From NCBI GenBank assembly GCA_016937575.1, contig JAFHKN010000002.1, positions 2,604,001 to 2,668,000 on the forward strand: 64,000 nt of DNA, written 5' to 3'. Positions within the stretch are counted from its first letter, which is position 1. Every line of letters starts with the position of its first letter. The notes beneath the pieces were generated by a model. The model saw nothing but the letters and a program-made list of their open reading frames with translations, ran no database searches and was not told the origin of the DNA. Made by a program: the position numbers and the translations under genes. Shown piece after piece: positions 34,618-44,010 of the stretch. The stretch comes from Roseomonas aeriglobus. GTDB taxonomy: Bacteria > Pseudomonadota > Alphaproteobacteria > Sphingomonadales > Sphingomonadaceae.

Positions 34618-35063
34618 TGATCCGCCAGCCGGTCGAGCGCCAGGCCCAGCACCAGCTTGCCCGCGCGCGCCGGCCAGCCGAGCCCCTTCTCCGCCGCCGC
34701 CAGCCCCTCGTTCGCGCACACCACGCGCCACAGCACGTCGCGCAAGCCCGGCCCGACCGCCGCGGCTGCCGCATCGAACCGCCGCTTCGCCGCGATCTGC
34801 GCGAGCGTCGGATCGACCGCCTCGCCCCGTCCCCCGCGCGGGCTGGCGTCCCAGCGCATCGTCACGCGGGCCCCGAGCGACGCCGTCTCGAAATCCGCCC
34901 GCAGCCGCTCCCCCGCCTCATATTGCCGCGCATCGACATGCCCGCGCGACCTCAGCCATGTCAGCGGCGACTCCCGCAGATTCACCGTAACGCTCCGCCC
35001 CCCCCGCACCGCGTCCGCCTGCACCCGCCCGTCCGCAAAGCTCCGCTCGACCAGTTCCCGCAT
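34602..35063 (-). CDS. DUF6456 protein, possible GTA activator component
   Basis: 153 residues from the ATG at 35063 with AAAGGAGG upstream. The core NLRESPLTWLRSRGHVDARQ, then YEAGERLRADFETASLGARV, matches DUF6456; LRDVLWRVVCANEGLAAAEK and LGWPARAGKLVLGLALDRLA form the C-terminal helical part. As I recall, the R. capsulatus GTA activator GafA and Caulobacter GafY/GafZ include DUF6456-type sequence, making this a candidate GTA regulator. It is divergent from an XRE regulator with 91 bases between. The link to the GTA is inference. Confidence 0.78.
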   Translation of the reverse strand: MRELVERSFADGRVQADAVRGGRSVTVNLRESPLTWLRSRGHVDARQYEAGERLRADFETASLGARVTMRWDASPRGGRGEAVDPTLAQIAAKRRFDAAAAAVGPGLRDVLWRVVCANEGLAAAEKGLGWPARAGKLVLGLALDRLADHYELG

Positions 35064-35097
35064 GCCCGCCTCCTTTCGATTCGCAAGACGGGTTGCC

Positions 35098-35113
35098 ACA
35101 GACGCATGTTTGT
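35098..35113. promoter_or_regulatory. Candidate operator between DUF6456 and XRE genes
   Basis: ACAGACGCATGTTTGT is a 16-base inverted repeat (arms ACAGAC/GTTTGT, one G-T mismatch) in the divergent 91-base gap. The position suits binding by the adjacent XRE/S24-like repressor controlling both genes. Confidence 0.45.
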
Positions 35114-35154
35114 AGGAAAGTGATTTTACCAGATCGGTTATTTAAGGATCGCCC

Positions 35155-35718
35155 ATGATCACCGCCATCCGCGAAGTCCGCCGTGCCAAGGGCATGACGC
35201 TCGACGATGTCGCCCGCGCCTGCGTGCCGCCGACGACTGCGCAGACGATCGGCCGGCTGGAGACGGGCACGCGCACCGTCTCGGTCGGGTGGCTGAACCG
35301 CATCGCCGCGGCGCTGGGTGTAACGGCCAGCGACCTCGTCACCCTGCCCGACCGACCCGACGTCGCGGTCGCTGCGCTGCTCGGACCCGATGGCGCGACC
35401 GCGCCGAAAAGGCCCGCGACCGCCGCCGCCCCCGTGCCGGCCGGATCGATGGTTGCAGTGCGCGTGACCGGGGGGGTCGGCGATTACCGCACCGGCGACG
35501 AGATCTGGTGCGACCGCCTCGACCCGCAAGCCTTCGCCCGCGCCCTCAACCGCGACGTGCTGGTCCCGCGCCCGGCGGGCCGCTATCTGTTCGCCCGGCT
35601 GATCGGTCGCGAGGGCGATAAGCTTCATCTGCTCCCGCTGGGGGCGGGTACTCGACAACAGGTGGTCAGCGATCCGCCGTGGATCGCTGCCGCCGTCACC
35701 TTGATTCGAAAGCTCTGA
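35155..35718 (+). CDS. XRE-family repressor with S24-like C-terminal domain
   Basis: A 187-residue protein. The N-terminal HTH (1-62) reads ITAIREVRRAKGMTLDDVAR ... TIGRLETGTRTVSVGWLNRI. A proline/alanine linker (about 80-100) leads to a C-terminal domain (SMVAVRVTGGVGDYRTGDEI, LVPRPAGRYLFARLIGREGD) resembling LexA/CI-like S24 folds. No obvious Ser-Lys cleavage pair stands out, so it may only dimerise. Placed divergent to DUF6456, it could repress that gene, like the repressor of GTA activators in Caulobacter. It is three bases from the next gene. Confidence 0.8.
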   Translation: MITAIREVRRAKGMTLDDVARACVPPTTAQTIGRLETGTRTVSVGWLNRIAAALGVTASDLVTLPDRPDVAVAALLGPDGATAPKRPATAAAPVPAGSMVAVRVTGGVGDYRTGDEIWCDRLDPQAFARALNRDVLVPRPAGRYLFARLIGREGDKLHLLPLGAGTRQQVVSDPPWIAAAVTLIRKL

Positions 35719-35720
35719 CC

Positions 35721-36563
35721 ATGATCCGCCGCTGCCTTGCCCCGCTGCTCGCGTCCCTCCTCGCATTCGCGGCCATGCCCGCCGCCGCGCAGGCGCTGAA
35801 GGTGATGACCTTCAACGTCCGACTGCCGATGGAATCGGACGGCGCCAACCGCTGGGAAGCCCGCCGCGATCTTGCCGCGCGTACCATCGCGCGCAGTGGC
35901 GCCGCGGTGATCGGGACACAGGAGCTGTTTCAGCGCCAGGGCGACGACCTGATCGCGCGCCTGCCCGGATACAGATGGTTCGGCATCGACCGCCGCGGCG
36001 GACATGCCGACGAACATATGGGCGTCCTCTACGACACCCGGCGACTGACGCTGGTCGACAGCGGCGACTTCTGGCTGTCCGACACGCCCGACGTGTCCGG
36101 ATCGATCAGCTGGGGCCACCCATTGCCGCGGATGGTCACCTGGGGCATTTTCGAACGCAAGCGCGACAAGCGTCGCTTCCGCCTGCTCAACACGCATTTT
36201 CCCTATCGCGCGGAGGACGAGGCGGCGCGCGAAAAGGGGGCGAAGCTGATCGTCGCGAAGCTTGACACGCTGCCGGGCGCCGACCTGCCGACCGTTCTGA
36301 CGGGCGACTTCAACACAGTCCCCGAAAGTGCCACGCACCGCGCCCTCGCTGCCCGGCTGAGCGATGCCTGGACGGCAGCCAAACGGCGCGCCGGACCGGA
36401 CAAGACCTTCCACGGTTTCAAGGGCACGCCCGATCGACGGATCGACTGGATCTTCACGCGGGGGTTCACGGTAACGCGGGTGCAGACGCTGACCGATCAC
36501 CAGGGCGTGGTCTGGGCGTCGGATCACTTCCCGGTGGTCACGGATTTGCGGTTCGCGAAATAA
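35721..36563 (+). CDS. Secreted endonuclease/exonuclease/phosphatase-family protein
   Basis: 280 residues from the ATG at 35721, with a signal peptide (1-24, ending PAAAQA). LKVMTFNVRLP, VIGTQELFQRQ, FRLLNTHFPY, VLTGDFNTVPES, RRIDWIFTRGF and WASDHFPVVTDL are the six motifs of the EEP (DNase I-like) fold, with all catalytic positions present. The substrate could be a nucleic acid, a phospholipid headgroup or a sugar phosphate. It is probably periplasmic. It follows the XRE gene closely and may share its transcript. Confidence 0.9.
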   Translation: MIRRCLAPLLASLLAFAAMPAAAQALKVMTFNVRLPMESDGANRWEARRDLAARTIARSGAAVIGTQELFQRQGDDLIARLPGYRWFGIDRRGGHADEHMGVLYDTRRLTLVDSGDFWLSDTPDVSGSISWGHPLPRMVTWGIFERKRDKRRFRLLNTHFPYRAEDEAAREKGAKLIVAKLDTLPGADLPTVLTGDFNTVPESATHRALAARLSDAWTAAKRRAGPDKTFHGFKGTPDRRIDWIFTRGFTVTRVQTLTDHQGVVWASDHFPVVTDLRFAK

Positions 36564-36752
36564 CGATCCTCCCCCGCACGGGGAAGGGGACCGCCCCCTC
36601 AGCGGGTGGTGGAGGGGGCGGGCCGCACACGAGTCATTCGTGGAGAACCCCCTCCACCACGCTGCGCGTGGTCCCCCTCCCCGTGCCGGGGAGGATCCTG
36701 CACGCTACTCCGCCAAAGTAGCCCCAATCCTCCCCTGCAAGGGGAGGTGGCA
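36564..36752. repeat. Composite palindromic repeat
   Basis: The first part (36564-36711) is the same design as 22288-22418 (GATCCTCCCCCGCACGGGGA ... CCGTGCCGGGGAGGATC). The second part (36728-36752) is a half copy of the 28077/31934 type (TCCCCTGCAAGGGGAGGTGG). It lies between convergent genes. Confidence 0.8.
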
Positions 36753-36776
36753 GGCACGCGCCAGCCGCCGGTGCCC

Positions 36777-39125
36777 TCACTCCGCCAGCGTGAACTTCAC
36801 CCCCGTCGGCAAATCCGACGTACCGCCCACGAACAGCTCGAACTCACCCGGCTCCGCGCCCCAGCTCATGTCCTGCCGATAGAAGGCCAGGTCCTTGTCG
36901 GTGATCCTGAACGTCACGCGCCGCGATTCACCCGGCCTCAGCACGATCTTCTGAAACCCCTTCAGCTCCTTGACCGGCCGCGTCACCGACCCCACCAGGT
37001 CGCGGGTGTAGAGCTGGACGATCTCCGTTCCACTGCGCTTGCCCGCATTCGTTAGTGTGACGCTCGCTGTCAGCGTCTCGCCCGGTCGGATCGACGTCTT
37101 GTCGATCGTCACCGGCGAATAGGTGAAGCGCGTGTAGCTGAGGCCATGCCCGAACGGCCACTGCGGGCTGTTCGGTGAATCCAGATAGCGCGACAGATAC
37201 TTCTGCCCCTGCTTCTCCGCGGTATAGGGCCGCCCCGTATTCTTCATCGAATAGAAGATCGGCACCTGCCCGACCGAGCGCGGGAAGGTCATCGGCAGTT
37301 TGCCGCTCGGGTTGTAATCGCCGAACAGCACATCGGCGACGGCGGTGCCGGCCATGGTGCCGGGATACCACGCCTCCAGGATCGCATCGACATTGTCCGC
37401 CGCCCAGGGAATCGTGTTCGGCCGGCCCGACAGCAGCACCAGCACGATCGGTTTGCCGAGCGTCTTCAGTTGCTTGAGCAGAGCTTCCTGATTGCCCGGC
37501 AGGTTCAGGTCGGTGCGGCTGGCCGCTTCGCCGGTCATGTCCCAATATTCGCCCATCGCCGCGACGATGACGTCGGCGTTTTTCGCCGCTTCCATTGCCT
37601 CCGCAAAGCCGTCGGTCTTGCCGGCGTCGGCGAACTGGTAACTCGCGCCCTTGGCATAATTCACCGTGACGCCCTTGCCGGCTCGCGCGCGGATCCCTTC
37701 CAGCAGCGATACCGGGCGTGTCCGGCTGCCCTGGCCCGCCCAACTGCCGATCATGTCGGCCTTGCTGTCGGCCAGCGGCCCGATCAGCGCGATCGTCTTG
37801 GCCGTGGCGGCGAGCGGCAGCACGTCGTTCTGGTTCTTCAGCAGCACCATCGACTTGCGCGCGACGTCGCGGGCGGCCTCCAGGAACGCGGGCGTCATCA
37901 CATTCGCCTTCTCGCGGCTGGCATCGCTGTAGCGATACGGATCCTGGAACAGGCCCAGCCGATACTTCATCTCCAGCACGCGCCGTACGGCGTCGTCGAT
38001 CGTCGCCAGGCTGACCCGCCCTTCCGCGACCGACTTGGCGAGGTGGTTGAGGTAGACCGCACCCTGCATGTCCATGTCGACGCCGGCGTTGATCGCCTGT
38101 TCGCCGGCTTGTTTTTCATCCTTCGAGAAGCCGTGCGGGATCATTTCGTTGATCGACGTATAGTCGGTCACGACAAAACCCTTGAACCCCCACTCCTTGC
38201 GCAGCACGTCGCTCAGCAGGAAGCTGTTGCCCGATGCCGGCACGCCATCGACCTCGTTGAAGCTGGTCATGACGGTCGCCGCTCCGGCATCGACCGCGGC
38301 CTTGTACGGCGGCAGATAGGTTTCGCGCAGCTCGCGCATCGACATATCGACCGTCGAATAGTCACGCCCGGCTTGTGGTGCGCCATAAGCGGCGAAATGC
38401 TTCACGGTCGCGAGCAGTGAGTCGGTGTCGCCAATCTTCTTCCCCTGGAAGCCCTTCACCCGCGCTTCGGCGATGCGGCTGCCGAGGTAGGTGTCCTCGC
38501 CCGCGCCTTCGGACACGCGGCCCCAACGTGGGTCGCGGCTGATGTCGACCATCGGCGCATAGGTCCAGTGGAGCCCTTCGGCCGCACCTTCGGTCGCCGA
38601 GATACGGGCCGATTTCTCGATTGCCTCCATATCCCACGACGCCGCTTCGCCGAGCGAGATCGGGAACATCGTGCGGTGGCCGTGGATCACGTCGTAACCG
38701 AACAACAGCGGAATCTTCAGCCGCGTCCCCTCGACTGCCAGCTTCTGCAGTTCGCGCGTATAAGCGACCGAATGCGCGTTGAAGATCGCGCCGACCTTTC
38801 CCGCGGCAATGTCTTCCTTGTAGCCCGCCCGCAGCGTCGGCCCGGTCGACACCCAGTCGCTGGTCAGCAGGGTCAGCTGACCGATCTTCTCGGCCAGCGT
38901 CATCTGCGCCATCAACTTGTCGATGAAGGCGCGCATTTCCGGCCGGTCGCCCCACACCGCGGGCGTCGGGCCGGAGGGCGTCTCGACCAGCGGCGCCGCA
39001 TTCGCGCCGGCCGCGGCGGTCGCGGCGGGCTTTGCCGCATCGCGCGCGACAAGCGGCGTGGCGCCCAGCCCGGCGATCAGGCTCGCGCCCAGCAACAATC
39101 GGGTGGCGGGACGGGTGGTGGTCAA
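36777..39125 (-). CDS. bglX: Periplasmic beta-glucosidase, GH3
   Basis: 782 residues from a TTG at 39125 with AGGGAGAG upstream. The signal peptide is TTTRPATRLLLGASLIAGLG followed by ATPLVARDA. The N-terminal TIM-barrel domain holds LLFGYDVIHGHRTMFPI, WTYAPMVDISRDPRWGRVSE and the nucleophile Asp in FVVTDYTSINEM. The second domain has LALIGP-like TIALIGPLADSK. A fibronectin III-like C-terminal domain (IVQLYTRD ... LKGFQKI) completes it, as in E. coli BglX. It should release glucose from beta-linked oligosaccharides in the periplasm. It is divergent from the TonB receptor. Confidence 0.95.
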   Translation of the reverse strand: MTTTRPATRLLLGASLIAGLGATPLVARDAAKPAATAAAGANAAPLVETPSGPTPAVWGDRPEMRAFIDKLMAQMTLAEKIGQLTLLTSDWVSTGPTLRAGYKEDIAAGKVGAIFNAHSVAYTRELQKLAVEGTRLKIPLLFGYDVIHGHRTMFPISLGEAASWDMEAIEKSARISATEGAAEGLHWTYAPMVDISRDPRWGRVSEGAGEDTYLGSRIAEARVKGFQGKKIGDTDSLLATVKHFAAYGAPQAGRDYSTVDMSMRELRETYLPPYKAAVDAGAATVMTSFNEVDGVPASGNSFLLSDVLRKEWGFKGFVVTDYTSINEMIPHGFSKDEKQAGEQAINAGVDMDMQGAVYLNHLAKSVAEGRVSLATIDDAVRRVLEMKYRLGLFQDPYRYSDASREKANVMTPAFLEAARDVARKSMVLLKNQNDVLPLAATAKTIALIGPLADSKADMIGSWAGQGSRTRPVSLLEGIRARAGKGVTVNYAKGASYQFADAGKTDGFAEAMEAAKNADVIVAAMGEYWDMTGEAASRTDLNLPGNQEALLKQLKTLGKPIVLVLLSGRPNTIPWAADNVDAILEAWYPGTMAGTAVADVLFGDYNPSGKLPMTFPRSVGQVPIFYSMKNTGRPYTAEKQGQKYLSRYLDSPNSPQWPFGHGLSYTRFTYSPVTIDKTSIRPGETLTASVTLTNAGKRSGTEIVQLYTRDLVGSVTRPVKELKGFQKIVLRPGESRRVTFRITDKDLAFYRQDMSWGAEPGEFELFVGGTSDLPTGVKFTLAE

Positions 39126-39249
39126 ACTGGCTCTCCCTGTACGCGTCGAACTTGGTTCCGCCGATCCGGGCACGCCCGGCAGAAAGCCGGCCGACTGTGA
39201 CCAAATTGCCTCTTGACGACAGGCGCCCCGCGGATCGATTAGGGGGGAT

Positions 39250-39261
39250 GTAACCGTTTCC
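39250..39261 (+). promoter_or_regulatory. Candidate LacI-type operator upstream of TonB receptor
   Basis: GTAACCGTTTCC differs from the perfect palindrome GTAACCGGTTAC before lacI at three positions. A TTGACG at 39213-39218 upstream could be a -35, placing this site near a start of transcription in the GH3/TonB divergent gap. Confidence 0.5.
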
Positions 39262-39299
39262 AAATCCGGTGACAAGGAAACAGGGGAGGATTTGATTCG

Positions 39300-42200
39300 A
39301 TGGCTAAGGGGTTTAGCGCGGGCACGGCCCGCCGTTCGCGTATGGCACTGGCCGGCGCACTGATGCTCGGCACGGCACTGTCGGCCGTCGCGGTGGCGAC
39401 GCCGGCGGCAGCACAGGTCGACAACGCGTCGCTGCGCGGGCGCATCACGGCACCGGCGGGCGGCGCGCCGAGCGAGGTCGTCGCGATCGAGGTCAACACC
39501 GGTTATCGCCGCACCTCGAACGTCGCCGCAGACGGCACCTACAACTTCCCGGCACTTCGTGCAGGCAGCTATCGCCTCGAAGTGACGACGCCGACCGGCA
39601 CCCGCTCGACCGACACGTTCACGCTGACCGTCGGCCAGGGCGCGGTGTTCGACTTCGACCTGACGCCTGCCGCCGGCACCCCGGCGCCGGGTGCGACGGG
39701 TACGGAGACGGCCGGCAGCGAGGGCGACATCATCGTCACCGGCAGCCGCATCCAGACGATGCAGGGTGGCGAAGTCGGCACGACCATCACGCAGCGGCTG
39801 ATCCAGCAGCTGCCGCAGATCAACCGCAACTTTCTCGCCTTCGCCGACTTGGCGCCAGGCGTGGTGTTCAACACCAACAGCGCCGACCAGTCGAACCTTC
39901 AGGGTGGTGCGCAGCGCTCGAACGGCGTCAACGTCTTCATCGATGGCGTCGGGCAGAAGGACTATGTCCTGAAGAACGGTATCACCGGCCAGGATTCGAC
40001 GACGGGCAACCCGTTCCCGCAGCTCGCGATCGGCGAATACAAGGTCATCAGCTCCAACTATAAGGCGGAGTTCGACCAGGTCAGCTCGGTCGCAATTACC
40101 GCGACGACCAAGTCGGGCACGAACAAGTTCGAGGCATCGGGCTTCTTCGACTATACCGACCAGACCCTGCGCGATGCACGCCCGAACGAGCTGTTTCCGG
40201 CGAACGCACGCAAGATCATCAGCAAAGAAAAGCAGTTCGGCGGCTCGCTCGGCGGTCCGATCGTCAAGGATCTGCTGCACTTCTTTGCGACCTACGAAGG
40301 CAAGCGCATCGTCCGGCCGCGCGACATCACCATCCCGGCGAACCTCGCCAGCGCGATTACCCTGTTGCCGGCCAGCCTCGCGGCCAATTACGGCACCGCC
40401 AACGAAACATTCAACGAGAACCTCTACTTCGGCAAGCTGAACTTCGCGCCGACGCAGGCGGATCTGTTCGAATTCTCGGTCAAATACCGGGATGAAGACG
40501 GCGAACAGTTCAATAGCGGCATCAATGCCTTCGAAACGCGCACTATCGCCAGCGTCAAGGAACTCCGCGGCCTCGCCCGCTGGCAGCACAGCGCCGATAC
40601 GTGGGTAAACGACTTCAAGGTCGGCTACGAAGACGTGAAGTGGAACCCGCGCCCGTTCAACAACGCGATCCGCAGCGTGTACAATGTTCAAATCGTCAAT
40701 CCGAACAACGCCGCCCAGCTGATCCGTGGCGACATCCTGACGGTCGGCGGCGGTCGCAACTTCCAGGACAAGGGTCAGAAGGGCTGGCAGATCTCCGACG
40801 ACTTCACCTTCACGGGGTTGGCCGGCCACACGATCAAGGTCGGCGTGAAAACCAAGTGGGTGACGCTCAACACGCTGGAGCTGAACAGCTTCAACCCGGA
40901 AATCCGTTACTTCACGCCCGTCGGTGCGACGACGCTGAACACGACGATCCCTTACACGATCAACTTCCAGGCGCTGGCCGGCGGCTTCGCCGATCGCCAG
41001 ATCAGCTCGAAGAACTTCCAGCTCGGCATCTACGCGCAGGATGACTGGGACGTCACCGACCGCCTGACACTGAACCTCGGCATCCGCTGGGACTACGAAC
41101 GCACGCCGGCGTTCCTCAACTACGTCCACCCCGCCGCCCAGGTTGCCGCCGTCCAGCCCGCAAACTACCCCAACCTCAACGGCGCCAACTATAACATCAA
41201 CGACTATATCTCGACCGGCAACAACCGTCGCGCGTTCAAGGGCGCCTTCCAGCCGCGTCTGGGCTTCAGCTACACGCTCGACGATGCTCAGCGCTTCACC
41301 GTGTTCGGCGGCTACGGCCGATCCTACGACCGAACCCAATTTGATTTCATTCAACAAGAACTTACCCAGGGTTCCGGGGCCAGCCGTACGTTCAACTTCC
41401 TGAACAGCGGCCTGCCGGCGAGCGACCAGTGCACCGCGAGCGCAACCTGTATAGCATTCAATCCTGCCTATCTGACCGAAGCCGGTCGAAACGCGCTGAT
41501 CGCCGGCCTGCCGGCCGGGGCCGGTCGCGAACTGCGCTTCATCAAGAACGACCTGCGCATGCCCTATTCGGACCAGTTCAGCCTGGGTCTGCGCGGCAAC
41601 TTCGGCGCGCTTGAAACCGAAGTCGGCTATTCGCACGTGCTCAGCCGCGACGGGTTCGCCTATCTGCTCGGCAACCGTCGTCCGGGCGGGCTGTTCTTCC
41701 CGGCGACCGGCAACCCGGATTCACCGTTCGGCTTCCCGCCGTCGCCGTTCGGGTCGATCATCATCGGCGACCAGGGCCTCGCGACCAACGCCGACTCAGC
41801 TTACGCCAAGCTGGTCAAGCGCTACACCGCGGCCTCGCCGTGGAGCCTCGATGCGACCTACACCTACACCGAGGCGACGGAAAATCGGCAGTTCAACGAG
41901 ACGTTCAGCCTCGATTACTCCAGCATTGGCGAATATCCGTTCCGCCGCTCGGCCGGGGTGCGCAGTCACCGCTTCGTGATGGCCGGCACCGCCGACATCC
42001 CGTTCGGCTTGGTGCTGTCAGGCAAGTTCCAGATCGCATCCCCGGCGTGGCTGAAATCGTTCGTGACCACCCCCGGGACGACCGGCCCCGGAACGAAGGA
42101 TATCGTCGCTGTCGAAGCCGACGGCAACGGCGACCGCTGGGGCTATCGCCAGATGGACTTGGCGGTTCAGAAAAACATCGGCCTGAACTTCCTGCGGGAG

Positions 42201-42356
42201 GGCACGCAGATCTGGGTCCGCGCCGACATCATCAATCTGTTCAACGACCGAAACTATAACGGATTCAATTCGACGACCGGTCGTCGCGACCTGAACAACT
42301 TCAACACCGACGGCCCGCCGCGAACCGTAAAGGTGTCGACCGGCTTCAACTTCTAA
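39300..42356 (+). CDS. TonB-dependent receptor with carboxypeptidase-like N-terminus
   Basis: A 1018-residue protein. The signal peptide ends ATPAAAQ (about residue 38). Residues about 42-115 form a carboxypeptidase-regulatory-like domain (ASLRGRITAPAGGAPSEVVA ... TYNFPALRAGSYRLEV). The plug starts at GDIIVTGSRIQ, and DQVSSVAITATTKSGTNKFE begins the barrel, which ends in GFNF with the aromatic C-terminus usual for outer membrane barrels. With the GH3, GH1 and GH144-type genes it is probably the oligosaccharide importer. A strong terminator follows. Confidence 0.93.
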   Translation: MAKGFSAGTARRSRMALAGALMLGTALSAVAVATPAAAQVDNASLRGRITAPAGGAPSEVVAIEVNTGYRRTSNVAADGTYNFPALRAGSYRLEVTTPTGTRSTDTFTLTVGQGAVFDFDLTPAAGTPAPGATGTETAGSEGDIIVTGSRIQTMQGGEVGTTITQRLIQQLPQINRNFLAFADLAPGVVFNTNSADQSNLQGGAQRSNGVNVFIDGVGQKDYVLKNGITGQDSTTGNPFPQLAIGEYKVISSNYKAEFDQVSSVAITATTKSGTNKFEASGFFDYTDQTLRDARPNELFPANARKIISKEKQFGGSLGGPIVKDLLHFFATYEGKRIVRPRDITIPANLASAITLLPASLAANYGTANETFNENLYFGKLNFAPTQADLFEFSVKYRDEDGEQFNSGINAFETRTIASVKELRGLARWQHSADTWVNDFKVGYEDVKWNPRPFNNAIRSVYNVQIVNPNNAAQLIRGDILTVGGGRNFQDKGQKGWQISDDFTFTGLAGHTIKVGVKTKWVTLNTLELNSFNPEIRYFTPVGATTLNTTIPYTINFQALAGGFADRQISSKNFQLGIYAQDDWDVTDRLTLNLGIRWDYERTPAFLNYVHPAAQVAAVQPANYPNLNGANYNINDYISTGNNRRAFKGAFQPRLGFSYTLDDAQRFTVFGGYGRSYDRTQFDFIQQELTQGSGASRTFNFLNSGLPASDQCTASATCIAFNPAYLTEAGRNALIAGLPAGAGRELRFIKNDLRMPYSDQFSLGLRGNFGALETEVGYSHVLSRDGFAYLLGNRRPGGLFFPATGNPDSPFGFPPSPFGSIIIGDQGLATNADSAYAKLVKRYTAASPWSLDATYTYTEATENRQFNETFSLDYSSIGEYPFRRSAGVRSHRFVMAGTADIPFGLVLSGKFQIASPAWLKSFVTTPGTTGPGTKDIVAVEADGNGDRWGYRQMDLAVQKNIGLNFLREGTQIWVRADIINLFNDRNYNGFNSTTGRRDLNNFNTDGPPRTVKVSTGFNF

Positions 42357-42369
42357 GCTTTCCTCCCCT

Positions 42370-42405
42370 CCCCGCGCGACGTTCCGGCGTTGCGCGGGGA
42401 TTTTT
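42370..42405 (+). terminator. Rho-independent terminator after the TonB receptor
   Basis: Stem CCCCGCGCGACG with CGTTGCGCGGGG (12 pairs, one G-T), loop TTCCGG, then ATTTTT. It lies 13 bases after the receptor stop and 17 bases before the next start, so the glucoamylase-family gene probably depends on read-through or its own promoter. Confidence 0.85.
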
Positions 42406-42421
42406 ACATCCGGAGACATGC

Positions 42422-43900
42422 ATGTTCCTGCGTACCGCAGCCGCCGCCCTTGCCCTGCTGACCGGCGCCTGCGCCACGCCCCCGCTGCCGTCGACGGCTA
42501 CGCCCGCCCCGGCGTGGCGCGCGTCACCCGATCAGGCCGCGTTCGTCGACGACCTGTCGCAGCGCACCTTCCGTTATTTCTGGGATACCACCGATCCCCG
42601 GACCTGCTTGGCGCCGGACCGCTGGCCGTCCACACCCTTCTCCAGCGTTGCGGCGATCGGTTTTGCGCTGACCGCGTACGGCATCGGCGCCGAACACGGA
42701 TGGGTGTCTCGTGAGGAGGCGGCCAAGCGCACCGCCGACTGCCTCGACTTCCTCTACGCCCTGCCCCAAGGCCCCGAAGCTTCGGGCGTCGCCGGGCACA
42801 AGGGCTTCTTCTACCATTTCCTCGATTTTCAGCGCGGCCACCGCTACCGCACGGTCGAACTCTCCAGCGTCGATACCACGCTGATGCTGGGCGGCGCGCT
42901 GTTCGCGCAAAGCTATTTCGACCGCGCCACCGCCGATGAGCGCCGCATCCGCGACATGGCGGAAAAACTCTATAGGCGCGTCGACTGGACCTTCATGCAG
43001 CGTGGCCCCGCCGACAAGCCCGCCACCAACCTGCCAGGCTCCAAGGGCCTGTCGATGGGCTGGCGGCCCGAGCGCGGGTACGAACCGCACGACTGGGTCG
43101 GGTATAACGAAGGGATGCTGGTCTACATCCTGGCGCTCGGATCGCCGACGCATCCGGTCGGCAAGGAGGCGTGGGACGACGGCTGGGCGCGGAAGCTGCC
43201 GGAGGACTGGGGCCAATATATGGGCCAGACCTATCTGACGTTCGAGCCGCTGTTCGGCCACCAGTACAGCCATGTCTGGGTCGACTTCCGCGGCATCACC
43301 GAGCCCTTCATCGCATCGAAGGGCATCGATTATTTCGAGAACAGCCGCCGCGCGACGCTGGCGCAGCAGGAATATGGCCGCCGTAACCCGAACGCCTGGG
43401 TCGGCTATGGCGACCATATGTGGGGCTGGACCGCCTCCGATGGGCCGGAAAATTCCTCCGGCAAGCGGATCGTCAACGGTCGCGCGCGTACGTTCCAGAC
43501 CTATTCGGCGCGCGGCGTCAGTCCGAGTGTGGTACGCGACGACGGCACGCTGGTCCCGACCGCACCGGGCGGGTCGATACCCTTTGCCCCTGAGGCGACG
43601 ATCCCCACGCTGATGGCGATGAAGGACCGCTACCCGCGCGCCTGGGATCGTTACGGCTTCCGCGACGCGTTCAACCCCAGCTTCACCTTCACCGATCCGC
43701 CGAGCCGGTCGGGGACGGTCGATGCGCGGGACGGCTGGGTGGCGAACGACTATCTGGGCATCGACCAGGGCCCGATCCTAGCGATGGCGGAGAATTGGCG
43801 CAGCGGCCTCGTCTGGAAAACGATGCGCAAGAACCCGCACATCCGCCGCGGGCTGACGCGGATCGGTTTCTCGGGCGGCTGGCTCAGCGAGAAACGCTAG
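42422..43900 (+). CDS. Glucoamylase-family (GH144-like) lipoprotein
   Basis: 492 residues with a lipoprotein signal (lipobox LLTGAC, Cys18). QRTFRYFWDTTDPRTCLAPD, SSVAAIGFALTAYGIG, YHFLDFQRGHRYRTVELSSV, EGMLVYILALGSPTHPV and WVDFRGITEPF are the conserved blocks of the PF10091 glycoamylase family, which includes GH144 endo-beta-1,2-glucanases. A surface or periplasmic enzyme cutting beta-glucan is likely. Its substrate (beta-1,2- versus other linkages) cannot be fixed from sequence alone. Confidence 0.9.
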   Translation: MFLRTAAAALALLTGACATPPLPSTATPAPAWRASPDQAAFVDDLSQRTFRYFWDTTDPRTCLAPDRWPSTPFSSVAAIGFALTAYGIGAEHGWVSREEAAKRTADCLDFLYALPQGPEASGVAGHKGFFYHFLDFQRGHRYRTVELSSVDTTLMLGGALFAQSYFDRATADERRIRDMAEKLYRRVDWTFMQRGPADKPATNLPGSKGLSMGWRPERGYEPHDWVGYNEGMLVYILALGSPTHPVGKEAWDDGWARKLPEDWGQYMGQTYLTFEPLFGHQYSHVWVDFRGITEPFIASKGIDYFENSRRATLAQQEYGRRNPNAWVGYGDHMWGWTASDGPENSSGKRIVNGRARTFQTYSARGVSPSVVRDDGTLVPTAPGGSIPFAPEATIPTLMAMKDRYPRAWDRYGFRDAFNPSFTFTDPPSRSGTVDARDGWVANDYLGIDQGPILAMAENWRSGLVWKTMRKNPHIRRGLTRIGFSGGWLSEKR

Positions 43901-43904
43901 ACCA

Positions 43905-44003
43905 GTGCCCCGGCGAAGGCCGGGGCCCAGTCACGTCGGTCAAGCGACGGCGGAATCAAGTCGATAAACCATTGCAGTTGGGCCCGGCCTTCGCCGGGGC
44001 GCA
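43905..44003. repeat. Inverted repeat between convergent genes
   Basis: GTGCCCCGGCGAAGGCCGGG... and ...CCCGGCCTTCGCCGGGGCGC are near-perfect inverted arms about 50 bases apart. It belongs to the same family as 47126-47228 and 60406-60500. It occupies the gap between convergent genes. Confidence 0.75.
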
Positions 44004-44010
44004 TGCCGGT

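Noticed and set aside
36777..41636. A 1619-codon minus-strand open frame covering GH3 and running antisense through the TonB receptor.
   Set aside because: Only the GH3 part (to 39125) has domain content and a ribosome binding site. The rest is an antisense shadow of the receptor, as often happens in GC-rich DNA.
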